Part shown: one piece after another, positions 8,751 through 17,329 of the stretch
Numbering within the stretch: position 1 is the stretch's first letter
Layout of the letters: each line of letters starts with the position of its first letter
Origin: Microvirga brassicacearum
Lineage (GTDB): Bacteria > Pseudomonadota > Alphaproteobacteria > Rhizobiales > Beijerinckiaceae
Length of the DNA stretch: 64,000 nt
NCBI RefSeq assembly: GCF_008757455.1
Contig: NZ_VCMV01000024.1
Coordinates: 102,782 to 166,781, forward strand
Direction of reading: 5' to 3'
Position numbers and translations under genes: made by a program
The notes under the pieces: model-generated
Databases searched by the model: none
What the model was told of the DNA's origin: nothing
What the model saw: the letters and a program-made list of their open reading frames with translations, nothing else

Positions 8751-11108
8751 ATGCCCGAGATTCAAAGTTCCGACGAATCTTCCTTCTCCCCGTTGGCCGC
8801 AAGCAGCCGGCCTTCATTGATCAATCTGAACGGAGATCGACTCACTGTCTCGCCCGGCGCCCCGGCCGGCCTCCTCGACGTCGGGTCCAATGCGACCATC
8901 GTCGGGACCGGACCCTGGGACTCGCTCCAGCTCACGCTCTCGGTCTTCGATGCTTTCGATCTCCTCGGGATCCGCGAAATCGCCGGCAGCGTGCGATTGT
9001 CCAATGGAATCGCCATCGGCAGTAAGGTGTTGATCAACGAGGTGGAGATCGCGGAGATCGACATCCCCGATGCGGGCGTTCTTTTCTTCACCTTCAATGG
9101 GAACGCCTCGACCTCCGCGGTGGAAACCCTTATCCGCGCGCTGACCTACCAGAACATATCCCCGCAAGCCGATCTTGTGCTCGAACGGAGCATTGGGCTC
9201 GACCTCGCGGATCTCGGCGGCGGCCGTGTGACCGCTGCATTTCTGACGGCTGCCGTCGCGCCGCAAGTGACGATGGCCGGCCCGTTCGTCCTCACGGCGG
9301 GCGACGACATTTTCACGGGCGATGCCAGCGCGGAGATCTTCCAGGCGACCCAAACCAGCCTCAATCCCGGCGACCAACTCGACGGCGCCGGCGGGAACGA
9401 CACCCTCGAACTGTACGGCGGCGGCAACTTCGATCTCTCGATGCTCGCAAAGTTCGAGAGCATCGAGACCATCCTCGGCTCCCCGTTCTACGACAATATC
9501 ACCATCGACAGCGCGCAACTTGCCAGCGTGACGGTCATAGATTCCAACGGCGGCGCTTTTGGTGACCAAGTCAGTTTGGTCGGCGGCGATCTCGATCTCA
9601 GTACCATCGCGATCGCCAACTTTACCAGTATCGTCCTCGCCACCCCGGACGCGACGATCACTCTCAGTGATCTTGATACCGCAAAACTTATCAAGGGACG
9701 CGATGCCGGAAACAACACCCTGACACTCAACCTGGCTCAGGGCACCCTGTCGGATTCGGACAGGGACGTGATCCACGGCAATGGGATCGAGACCATCGTC
9801 AGTAACGGCGTCACGACCACGCATTGGGGGCCGAAACTCGCCGCCATCGAGGCCGACATCGTAACAGCCGTCGAGGGTACGGCCGTCTTTATCGACGCGC
9901 TGGGAGATGCGACGCTGACGGGCGAAAACGGAGAGTTTTTGCTTCTCAGGCTTCTGATCAGCGGCGCAACGCTCGACCCGAATGATGTGCTTGGCATCGA
10001 CGAGTCAGGCCCGGTTTCACTCGATGCAGGTCTCACGGTCAACAGCGTCGTGAGCGTTGACGTCTATCGAACGTCGATACCCATCGGGACCATTGCGTTT
10101 CTCGATAATCACGGTTTTACCATCAGTCTCAATGCGCAAGCGGATGACACCACACTCCCGAGTCTGATCCACGCCCTGACCTATACCCGCAAACTCGGCT
10201 CCACGAGCGGCGCGCTGACCGTCAGCCTTTCCATCAAGGATCAACTGGGTCTCGACAGCGTGGCGCACGTCAATGTCGATCCGCCCGGCACCACGCCCCC
10301 TCCTGCCGGAAATGCGGCTCCGACGGGCCTGTCCCTCTCCGGCTCGATCATCGACGAACTGGCGCTGAACGGCGCTGTGGTCGGCTCCTTCTCACAGCAG
10401 GATCCGAACGCAGGCGATACCTTCACCTACACGCTGCTCGACAGCTCCGGCGGACGGTTCGCGATCGTCAATGGCAAGCTCGCGGTGGCGGACGGAATCC
10501 GGCTCGATTTCGAGCAGGCGGCGAGCCATCAAGTGGCGGTGCGCGTGACGGATCAGGGTGGTAAATCGCTCGACCGTAGCTTCACCATCAACCTCGGCGA
10601 CGTTGCGAGCGAAATCAGCCTCGGCACGGCGCGCGATGACGTCCTCGTCGGAGGCGGCGGGAATGATCGGTTCTCGGGTGGTGCGGGCGTCGACGTGCTG
10701 ACCGGTGGCGCGGGAGCCGACAGGCTCTCGGGCGGCCTTGGGCGCGATGTTCTCACGGGCGGGGGCGGCGGGGACATCTTCGTGTTCGATTCCGCGGTCG
10801 CCCGAAAGAAGAACAGCAATATCGACAAGATCGCGGAATTCTCGGTGCGGGACGACAGCATCTGTCTGGAGAACGCGATCTTTAAGGCCTTGGGCAAGAA
10901 GGGCAGCGCTGCAAAGCCAGCAAAACTCGGCAACGATGCGTTCTGGAAGGGCACAAAGGCCCACGACGCCTCCGACCGGATCATCTACAACGACAGGAAG
11001 GGCGTGCTCTATTACGATGAGGACGGCAACGGCACGAAGGTGGCGATCCAGATCGCGACGCTGTCGAAGAAGCTCAAGATGACGGCGAAAGACTTCTTCA
11101 TCGTCTGA
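8751..11108 (+). CDS. Secreted RTX-type calcium-binding protein with cadherin-like domain
   Basis: A 785-residue acidic protein without an N-terminal signal peptide, built like a type I secretion (ABC-exported) RTX adhesin. Two diverged copies of an immunoglobulin-like module are visible (about residues 20-160 and 365-510), recognisable by VETLIRALTYQN and LPSLIHALTYTR. A cadherin-like domain follows at about 521-620 (NAAPTGLSLSGS to LDRSFTINLGD). Glycine/aspartate nonapeptide repeats, GGxGxDxLxGG, run at about 632-678 and bind calcium. A C-terminal region of about 100 residues ends in DFFIV, the usual uncleaved secretion signal. No ABC exporter gene lies nearby. A rho-independent terminator follows. 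The ligand or surface partner is unknown. Confidence 0.85.
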   Translation: MPEIQSSDESSFSPLAASSRPSLINLNGDRLTVSPGAPAGLLDVGSNATIVGTGPWDSLQLTLSVFDAFDLLGIREIAGSVRLSNGIAIGSKVLINEVEIAEIDIPDAGVLFFTFNGNASTSAVETLIRALTYQNISPQADLVLERSIGLDLADLGGGRVTAAFLTAAVAPQVTMAGPFVLTAGDDIFTGDASAEIFQATQTSLNPGDQLDGAGGNDTLELYGGGNFDLSMLAKFESIETILGSPFYDNITIDSAQLASVTVIDSNGGAFGDQVSLVGGDLDLSTIAIANFTSIVLATPDATITLSDLDTAKLIKGRDAGNNTLTLNLAQGTLSDSDRDVIHGNGIETIVSNGVTTTHWGPKLAAIEADIVTAVEGTAVFIDALGDATLTGENGEFLLLRLLISGATLDPNDVLGIDESGPVSLDAGLTVNSVVSVDVYRTSIPIGTIAFLDNHGFTISLNAQADDTTLPSLIHALTYTRKLGSTSGALTVSLSIKDQLGLDSVAHVNVDPPGTTPPPAGNAAPTGLSLSGSIIDELALNGAVVGSFSQQDPNAGDTFTYTLLDSSGGRFAIVNGKLAVADGIRLDFEQAASHQVAVRVTDQGGKSLDRSFTINLGDVASEISLGTARDDVLVGGGGNDRFSGGAGVDVLTGGAGADRLSGGLGRDVLTGGGGGDIFVFDSAVARKKNSNIDKIAEFSVRDDSICLENAIFKALGKKGSAAKPAKLGNDAFWKGTKAHDASDRIIYNDRKGVLYYDEDGNGTKVAIQIATLSKKLKMTAKDFFIV

Positions 11109-11140
11109 GCCGGATCCGACGTCAGGCAAGAAAACGCACA

Positions 11141-11178
11141 ACAAAAAAGGCAGCCATTTCACCGGCTGCCTTTTTGTT
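11141..11178. terminator. Bidirectional rho-independent terminator
   Basis: Perfect 7-bp arms GGCAGCC (11149-11155) and GGCTGCC (11164-11170) with an 8-base loop. They are flanked by six A on the left and five T on the right, and A/T pairing extends the stem. It serves the RTX gene on the plus strand and the BMP binding-protein gene on the minus strand. Confidence 0.9.
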
Positions 11179-11196
11179 GCGCGATCGGACGAAGCC

Positions 11197-12276
11197 CTAT
11201 TGCGGCAGCTTGTCGTCGATGCCCTTGACGTAGAAGTTCATCCCGAGGACCTGCTCGTCCGACAACGCGCCGGTGCCCTTGCATTCCACCTCGCTGCCAT
11301 CCTGCTTGATGACGGGGCACTTGAAGGGGTTGAGCTTGCCGGATTTGATCGCAGCCTCGGTTTCCTCGGCCATCTTCTTCACATCGTCGGGCATGTTTTT
11401 GAACGGCGACATCACCACCATGCCGCTATCGAAGCCGCCCCAGAGATCCTGCGACTTCCAGGTCCCGTCGAGCACGGCCTTGGTGCGCTCGACATAGTAA
11501 TCCGCCCAGTTGTCGACGATGGCGGTGAGCTGGGCCTTCGGCGCGAACCGTTCCATGTCGGAGGCCTGGCCAAAGCCGTATTTGCCGCGCGCCTCGGCGG
11601 CTTGCAGCGGTGCCGGGCTGTCGGTGTGCTGGGCGACGACATCGACACCCTGATCGAGCAACGCCTTGGCGGCGTCGGCTTCCTTTGCCGGATCGTACCA
11701 GGAATTGGCCCACACCACCTTCAGCTTGATGTTGGGGTTCACCGATTGCGCGCCGAGGAAATAGGAGTTGATGCCGGATACGACTTCCGGAATCGGGAAG
11801 GCGCCCACATATCCGATGGTGCCGGACTTGGTCATCTTGCCGGCGATCTGGCCGATCACGTAGCGGCCTTCGTGGAACTTCGCCGCGTAAGTGGCAAGGT
11901 TCGGTGCGCGCTTGAAGCCGGTCGCATGCTCGAACTTGATGTTCGGGTACTTCTTGGCGACTTTCAGGGTCGGCTCCATGAAGCCGAACGAGGTGGTGAA
12001 GATCAGGCCGTGGCCGGTGCGGGCGAGTTGCTCGATGGAACGCTCCGAATCGGCCTCGGGCACGCTCTCCACATAGGTCGTTTCGACCTTGTCGCCGAAG
12101 GCCTTCTCAATCGCCTTGCGGCCGACGTCATGCTGGTAGCTCCAGCCATGGTCGCCCACCGGGCCCACATAGATGAAGCCGACTTTCAGCTTCTGCTGCT
12201 GGGCGGCCGCGCCCCCTGCCGAGAGCGCCAGAGCCGCAGCGCCGATCAGAGCGCCAATGATGGTCCGTGAAGACAT
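11197..12276 (-). CDS. BMP-family ABC transporter substrate-binding protein
   Basis: A 359-residue periplasmic binding protein of the BMP/PnrA/Med family, which usually binds purine nucleosides or related compounds. It has a signal peptide, SSRTIIGALIGAAALALSAG, with cleavage after GGAAA, then KVGFIYVGPVGDHGWSYQHD, the family's N-terminal ligand loop. A GTIGYVGAFPIPEV segment and DVVAQHTDSPAPLQAAE in the second lobe also fit. I chose ATG 12276 rather than the 8-codon-longer frame because AGGGAAG stands 4-10 bases upstream of it. It is the last gene of the importer operon, 93 bases after the permease, so it may have its own ribosome loading or promoter. Confidence 0.92.
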   Translation of the reverse strand: MSSRTIIGALIGAAALALSAGGAAAQQQKLKVGFIYVGPVGDHGWSYQHDVGRKAIEKAFGDKVETTYVESVPEADSERSIEQLARTGHGLIFTTSFGFMEPTLKVAKKYPNIKFEHATGFKRAPNLATYAAKFHEGRYVIGQIAGKMTKSGTIGYVGAFPIPEVVSGINSYFLGAQSVNPNIKLKVVWANSWYDPAKEADAAKALLDQGVDVVAQHTDSPAPLQAAEARGKYGFGQASDMERFAPKAQLTAIVDNWADYYVERTKAVLDGTWKSQDLWGGFDSGMVVMSPFKNMPDDVKKMAEETEAAIKSGKLNPFKCPVIKQDGSEVECKGTGALSDEQVLGMNFYVKGIDDKLPQ

Positions 12277-12369
12277 GCTAGCTTCCCTAGGATTTGACAA
12301 TGCGGATATTCCTCGCAGGTCGCGGCTCTTGTCGCAACATTCGCGATGATGACATTAACACCGCTTTGC

Positions 12370-13287
12370 CTATCGGTCAGGCACGAAAGGAACCCCCAGC
12401 GACCCGGGCGTGCCGATGGCCCGGCCATGGCGCAGGGACAGGAGCAGAAGCGCCAGGATCGTCGCCAGATAAGGGACGGCCGAGAGCAACTGCGAAGGCA
12501 CCCCGAACTGCGCCGCCTGCGCATGCAGTTGCAGCACTGTCGCCGCCCCGAAAATGTAGGCGCCGATCAGCACCCATCTCGGCCGCCAAGCGGCAAAAAC
12601 CACCAGCGCGAGGGCAATCCAGCCCCGTCCCGCCGTCATTCCCGGTGACCAGAAGCGCGTGTAGACGAGGGACAGATAGGCGCCCGCAAGACCCGCGCAC
12701 GCCCCGCCGAACAGGATGGCAAGAAAGCGTGTTCTCAAAACCGGCAGGCCCAACGCGTGAGCCGATGCGTGGTTCTCGCCGATCGACCGGAGGACAAGGC
12801 CGGCGCGCGCCCGGCCGAGATAGAGACCGACCGCGACCGTGAGCGCAATGGAGCCGTAAACGAAAAGATCCTGCCCAAAGAACAGTCGGCCGATGAAGGG
12901 GATATCCACAAGGCCGGGAATGTTCAATGGTGCCACCGGATCGCGGCGCGCGCCGACGAAAGGCGCGCCGATAAGCCCCGACAGGCCGAGCCCGAAGATG
13001 GTCACGGCGAGGCCGGAGCCGACCTGGTTGGCGGCAAAACCCAGCACCACCACGGCAAAGAGCGCCGCCATGAATCCGCCCGCGAGGATACCGGCGCCGA
13101 CCCCCATCAGGGTCGAGTCGAAGGTCACGGCGGCGGCAAAGCTGCAGGAAGCCCCCATCGCCATCATGCCCTCGAGCCCGAGATTGAGCACGCCGGACCG
13201 CTCCGCCACCAATTCGCCGAGCGAGGCGATGAGCAGGGGCGTCGATGCCGTGACGATGGTGAGCAGGATCGCCTCGAACGTGGTCAT
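12370..13287 (-). CDS. BMP-type ABC transporter permease, second subunit
   Basis: A 305-residue polytopic permease of the BPD_transp_2 (RbsC/LivM) superfamily. It has the family N-terminal TPLLIASLGELVAERSGVLN and GLEGMMAMGA stretches and about eight to ten helices. The GENHASAHALGLPVLRTR cytoplasmic loop near residue 195 contacts the ATPase. ATG 13287 overlaps the stop of the upstream permease by 4 bases (ATGA), so the two are translationally coupled. It matches the smaller permease of nucleoside importers (YufQ/NupC-like arrangement). The longer open frame upstream lies inside the other permease and is not used. Confidence 0.92.
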   Translation of the reverse strand: MTTFEAILLTIVTASTPLLIASLGELVAERSGVLNLGLEGMMAMGASCSFAAAVTFDSTLMGVGAGILAGGFMAALFAVVVLGFAANQVGSGLAVTIFGLGLSGLIGAPFVGARRDPVAPLNIPGLVDIPFIGRLFFGQDLFVYGSIALTVAVGLYLGRARAGLVLRSIGENHASAHALGLPVLRTRFLAILFGGACAGLAGAYLSLVYTRFWSPGMTAGRGWIALALVVFAAWRPRWVLIGAYIFGAATVLQLHAQAAQFGVPSQLLSAVPYLATILALLLLSLRHGRAIGTPGSLGVPFVPDR

Positions 13288-14360
13288 TTGGCCCCTCCCC
13301 GGACGACGAACCGGATTCGGTTGCTCACCAGCGCGTCCGCCGAGAGCACGCACAGAAGAAGAATACCCTGGAAGGCCTGGGTCAGATCGAGCGGCAGCTT
13401 CAGCATGATCTGCGCGCTCTCGCCGCCGATGAAAGTAAGCGAGACGACGAGTGCGGCGACCAGAATCCCGATCGGATTGAGCCTTCCAAGGAACGCCACG
13501 GTGATGGCCGTAAACCCGTATCCCGGCGAGATCGAGGGCTGGAGCTGGCCGATCTGTCCGGTGACTTCCGACATGCCCGCAAGGCCCGCAAGGCCGCCCG
13601 AAATGCCAAAGACCGCAAGCGTGGTGGTCTTGGAGTTGAAGCCGGCAAACCGCGCGGCGCGCGGCGCGTCGCCGCTGAGGCGCAGCCGGTAGCCGAACAG
13701 GGTGCGCCCGAGGATCACCGCGGTCACGAGCACCGCGATCAGCGCGAACACGAAACCGTAATGCACCCGCCCAGCCTCAAAGATCGGCGGCAGGGTCGCG
13801 GCGGGATCGAAGGTGACCGATTGCGGAAAGTTGAAGCCCTTGGGATCGCGCCATGGGCCGCGCACCAGATAATCGAGGATCAACTGGGCGATATAGACCA
13901 GCATCAGGCTCGTGAGGATTTCGTTGACGCCAAACCGCGTTTTCAGGAACGCGGGGATCAGCCCGTAGAGCGCGCCGCCAATGATGCCGGCGAGCAAGAT
14001 TGCTGGAAGCACCCAGAGCCCCGCATCGGTGCCGTGGGTCCTGAGCGCGATCCAGCTCCCGAGAACGGCGCCGACGACGTATTGACCCTCAGCGCCGATA
14101 TTCCAGAGATTGGCTCGAAAGCAATAGGACAGGCCGATGGCGATCAGCGCGAGCGGCGTGGCCTTGACGAGAATTTCCTGGAGCGCCCAAGGGTCGCTCA
14201 AGGGCTGCGTGACATAGACCTGGAATGCAGCCAGCGGCGAGCGTCCCATCAGCCAGATGACGAGCCCGGCGATCAGAAAGGCGGTGATGAAGGCAAGAAC
14301 CGGCGCCAGTGCACGCCAGAGAGCCGAAATCGAGGCGCGAGGCGTCAGCTCAAAGCGCAT
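13284..14360 (-). CDS. BMP-type ABC transporter permease, first subunit
   Basis: A 358-residue polytopic permease of the same superfamily, larger than its partner. About nine membrane helices are visible. The family segments GLSYCFRANLWNIGAEGQYV (about residue 77-96) and RLSGDAPRAARFAGFNSKTT (the ATPase-coupling loop) are clear. Its start overlaps the end of the ATPase gene by 11 bases and its stop overlaps the next permease by 4, so ATPase and both permeases form one tightly coupled operon. Confidence 0.92.
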   Translation of the reverse strand: MRFELTPRASISALWRALAPVLAFITAFLIAGLVIWLMGRSPLAAFQVYVTQPLSDPWALQEILVKATPLALIAIGLSYCFRANLWNIGAEGQYVVGAVLGSWIALRTHGTDAGLWVLPAILLAGIIGGALYGLIPAFLKTRFGVNEILTSLMLVYIAQLILDYLVRGPWRDPKGFNFPQSVTFDPAATLPPIFEAGRVHYGFVFALIAVLVTAVILGRTLFGYRLRLSGDAPRAARFAGFNSKTTTLAVFGISGGLAGLAGMSEVTGQIGQLQPSISPGYGFTAITVAFLGRLNPIGILVAALVVSLTFIGGESAQIMLKLPLDLTQAFQGILLLCVLSADALVSNRIRFVVRGGAK

Positions 14361-15900
14361 GGACGGCCTCGCCGGAGTTTTCCGCGACTCCGAGCATTTC
14401 CAGCCCGACCGATTCCTTTGTCCATTCCGAGACGGGCTTCATCGGGCTTAAACGTCCCTGGTGGATCACGGCCATGCGATCGGCGATTTCAAAAAGCTCA
14501 TCGAGATCCTGGCTGATGACGATGACGGCGCTGCCGGCGGTGGCGAGATCGACGAGCGCCTGGCGGATGAGCCGCGCCGCACCCGCATCCACGCCCCAGG
14601 TGGGCTGGTCGACAACGAGCACCGCCGGGTTCCGGATCATCTCCCGGCCGATGACGAATTTCTGCAGATTGCCGCCCGATAATTTGCGCGCCTGCGGGTC
14701 CGCTTCGGGCATCCGCACGTCGAAGCTCTGCACGATGGCGCGGGCGAGCCGCCGCGCGGCGCGCAGGAGAATGAAGCCCGATCGGCTGACCTCGGCGGCG
14801 GCATGAGAAATCAGCGTATTCTCGCTCAGGCGATGGGTGGGAGCAGCGGCATGACCCAGCCGTTCCTCGGGCACGAATGCAGCACCCAGGCGACGGCGCG
14901 CATCGATCCCGGCAGCACCGCAAGGATGGCCGGCAATGATGATGGCGTCGTTTCGATCAGTCGGCCGCTCGCCGGAAAGCGCCGCGAAAAGCTCGCTTTG
15001 TCCATTGCCCGCAATGCCCGCAATGCCCACCACTTCACCCGCATGCGCCGCGAGATCGATGCTCGACAGCGCCACGCCATGCAGCGAGCCGGTCGGGAGC
15101 GAGAGGCTGTCGACTGTCAGCATCTCGCCCTTTGGAACGTGCGGAGCGGTGCTGCGCACCCCGCCAACCTCATTGCCCACCATCAGGGCGGCGATTTCTC
15201 GCGCACTATGTGCGCGCGGGTCGATGGAGGCGACGTTCTTGCCGGCCCGGAGGATCGTGGCGGTCTGGCAGAGCCGGCGCACCTCCTCGAGTTTGTGCGA
15301 AATGTAGAGGATCGATACGCCTTCGGCCGAGAGCTTGTCGAGGGTGAGGAAGAGATGTTCCGCCTCCTGCGGGGTCAGCACGGAAGTCGGTTCGTCGAGG
15401 ATCAGCAGGCGCGGACCCTGCAGAAGACAGCGGACGATTTCGATGCGCTGGCGTTCCCCAGCGGAAAGAGTCCAGACCGCGCGATCGGCCTCGAGGGCGA
15501 GGCCGTAGCTGTGCGAGATGTCCCCCAGCCTCGCGCGAACGGCGTCGAGCGTCCAATCATCCGACAGGGCGACCGCGATATTCTCCGCGACCGTCAACTC
15601 GTCGAAGAGCGAGAAGTGCTGAAACACCATCCCGATCCCGAGGGCCCGCGCTTCGACCGGCGACGCGATCGTCACAGGTCGGCCTTCCCATTGAATTTCC
15701 CCGGCGCTCGGCTCGACGACGCCGTATAGGATTTTCACGAGGGTCGATTTGCCTGCCCCGTTTTCCCCAAGGAGGGCGTGAATTTCCCCCGGTCGGATGG
15801 CAAGATCGACGGCGTCATTTGCCAAAAGTTCGCCGTAACGCTTGCTGATTCCCCGCAATTCGACGAGGGGCCGTGCCGATGATGAAAGCTCTTCCTTCAC
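14350..15900 (-). CDS. BMP-type ABC transporter ATP-binding protein (two fused ATPase domains)
   Basis: About 516 residues with two ABC domains, as in simple-sugar and nucleoside importers. The first has Walker A GENGAGKST, signature LSAGERQR and Walker B RLLILDEPTSVL. The second has the usual degenerate Walker A (GIAGNGQSE), signature LSGGNLQKFV and Walker B VLVVDQPTWGVD. The open frame extends upstream to 16143, but that part is not protein-like and runs into the divergent ubiH-like gene. GTG 15900 (VKEELSSSARPLVELRG) gives the normal family length, and ATG 15978 is an alternative. The associated binding protein suggests purine or nucleoside uptake, possibly linked to purine degradation. 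The substrate is not proven. Confidence 0.9.
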   Translation of the reverse strand: MKEELSSSARPLVELRGISKRYGELLANDAVDLAIRPGEIHALLGENGAGKSTLVKILYGVVEPSAGEIQWEGRPVTIASPVEARALGIGMVFQHFSLFDELTVAENIAVALSDDWTLDAVRARLGDISHSYGLALEADRAVWTLSAGERQRIEIVRCLLQGPRLLILDEPTSVLTPQEAEHLFLTLDKLSAEGVSILYISHKLEEVRRLCQTATILRAGKNVASIDPRAHSAREIAALMVGNEVGGVRSTAPHVPKGEMLTVDSLSLPTGSLHGVALSSIDLAAHAGEVVGIAGIAGNGQSELFAALSGERPTDRNDAIIIAGHPCGAAGIDARRRLGAAFVPEERLGHAAAPTHRLSENTLISHAAAEVSRSGFILLRAARRLARAIVQSFDVRMPEADPQARKLSGGNLQKFVIGREMIRNPAVLVVDQPTWGVDAGAARLIRQALVDLATAGSAVIVISQDLDELFEIADRMAVIHQGRLSPMKPVSEWTKESVGLEMLGVAENSGEAVHAL

Positions 15901-16087
15901 GCACTGAAGCTCTGACTGAAATAGGTTGAAGACGGTTGTGGCAAGAAGACGTTGAAGGCCTGAGTGAAGGTGATGCATCAACCCCTTGGGGCATCGACAT
16001 CGTTTGGTGGAGCGATCATAGGGAGGTGAGTATCGTATCGGCAATGCCGAATGCATCGAATATGGTGAGTAAGCAAGCAATCGATGG

Positions 16088-16112
16088 CTGATTGTCGGGC
16101 TTGCACAATCAG
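16088..16112. promoter_or_regulatory. Perfect 8-bp inverted repeat before the UbiH-like gene
   Basis: CTGATTGT (16088-16095) and ACAATCAG (16105-16112) form a perfect dyad with a 9-base spacer. It ends 8 bases before the ATG at 16121 and overlaps the GGGGACAG ribosome-binding region. It lies in the 220-base divergent region shared with the BMP importer operon. It could be an operator for either gene or an mRNA hairpin. Confidence 0.35.
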
Positions 16113-16120
16113 GGGACAGC

Positions 16121-17323
16121 ATGGCGGATCGGGACTTTGACATCGTGATCGTCGGCGCGGGTGCAGCCGGCCTCAGTGCCGCGTTGGCGTTTTCCCGCGA
16201 CGGCTACCGCACGGCACTTGTCGGAAGCCTCGATTCCCGCCGCGACGGACGCACGGTTGCGCTGCTCAATGGCTCGGTGCGCCTTTTCGAGGCGCTCGGA
16301 ATCTGGCCCGCGATCGCAGAACGCGCCGCTCCCCTCGAAACCATGCGGATCGTGGACGATACCGGCAGCCTGTTCCGGCCGCCCCCGGCGACGTTCCACG
16401 CAAGCGAGATCGGCCTCGACGCCTTCGGCTGGAATATCGAGAACGCCGATCTGGTCGACCTCCTGGCCGATGCCGCGCGCCGCCAGGAAGGCCTCACGCT
16501 CGACGAGGGCCAAGCCGGTGGCATCGAGGTCACGGGCGGGCACGCGGTTATAAGGCTCGAAGGGCGCGAGGCGATTCGGGCGAAGCTCTGCGTCGCGGCC
16601 GATGGGCGGAATTCGCAGCTTCGGAAAAGTGTCGGGATCAAAGCGCGGAGCTGGTCCTATCCGCAATCCGCCGTGACGGCGATTCTCGCCCATGACCGAC
16701 CGCACCGCGAAACCTCGACGGAATTTCACACCCGGCACGGCCCTTTCACACTGGTGCCCCTGCCCGGCAGGCGGTCGAGCCTCGTGTGGGTGACGAACCC
16801 TGAAGAAGCGAAGACGCTCGCCGGGCTGGCCGATGCAGCCCTGGCAGCGAAGATCGAGCGACAGGCGCAATCCATTTTAGGCACGATGACGATCGACGGC
16901 GCGCGCGGCACTTTCCCGATGACCGGCATGTCGGTCGGGCGGTTCACCGCACCCCGCCTGGCGCTCGTCGGGGAGGCCGCCCACGTCTTTCCACCCATCG
17001 GCGCACAAGGATTGAACCTCGGATTGCGGGATGTGGCAGCACTACGGGATGCGGTGATCGATGCCGGGGATGCTGGCGAGGATCCTGGTTCGCCGGACGC
17101 CCTCGCCCGCTATCAGCGTGGCCGCGATATCGATGTCCGCCTGCGCACAGTGGCGGTCGACAGTCTCAACCGGACTCTGCTCACCGGTCTGCTGCCGGCG
17201 GATTTTCTGCGCGGGGCCGGGCTCCTGGGCCTCAGCCATATCGGCCCGCTGCGGCGGGCGGTCATGCGCGAAGGCGTTCTTCCCCGCATCGGCACCCCGC
17301 GGCTGATGCAAGGCGCGGCTTGA
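16121..17323 (+). CDS. UbiH/UbiF-family FAD-dependent hydroxylase
   Basis: A 400-residue flavoprotein monooxygenase of the UbiH/UbiF/Coq6 family, which hydroxylates the aromatic ring during ubiquinone synthesis. It has the Rossmann dinucleotide motif GAGAAGLSAALAF at residues about 12-24. The second FAD motif is LALVGEAAHVFPPIGAQGLN near residue 285, close to the family's GDAAHxxxPxxGQG consensus but with E for D and IGAQG spacing, as in several alphaproteobacterial members. The region around CVAADGRNSQLRKSVGI (about residue 150) fits the DG motif. Alphaproteobacteria often have fewer, broader-specificity ring hydroxylases (UbiL, UbiM). Which carbon this one hydroxylates cannot be read here. 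It is a single gene with a GGGGACAG ribosome-binding site. Confidence 0.87.
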   Translation: MADRDFDIVIVGAGAAGLSAALAFSRDGYRTALVGSLDSRRDGRTVALLNGSVRLFEALGIWPAIAERAAPLETMRIVDDTGSLFRPPPATFHASEIGLDAFGWNIENADLVDLLADAARRQEGLTLDEGQAGGIEVTGGHAVIRLEGREAIRAKLCVAADGRNSQLRKSVGIKARSWSYPQSAVTAILAHDRPHRETSTEFHTRHGPFTLVPLPGRRSSLVWVTNPEEAKTLAGLADAALAAKIERQAQSILGTMTIDGARGTFPMTGMSVGRFTAPRLALVGEAAHVFPPIGAQGLNLGLRDVAALRDAVIDAGDAGEDPGSPDALARYQRGRDIDVRLRTVAVDSLNRTLLTGLLPADFLRGAGLLGLSHIGPLRRAVMREGVLPRIGTPRLMQGAA

Positions 17324-17329
17324 AGAGCA

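Noticed and set aside
15901-16143. N-terminal extension of the BMP ATPase reading over the ubiH-like start
   Set aside because: The peptide is not protein-like and the normal domain begins at about 15880. The divergent gene occupies the region.
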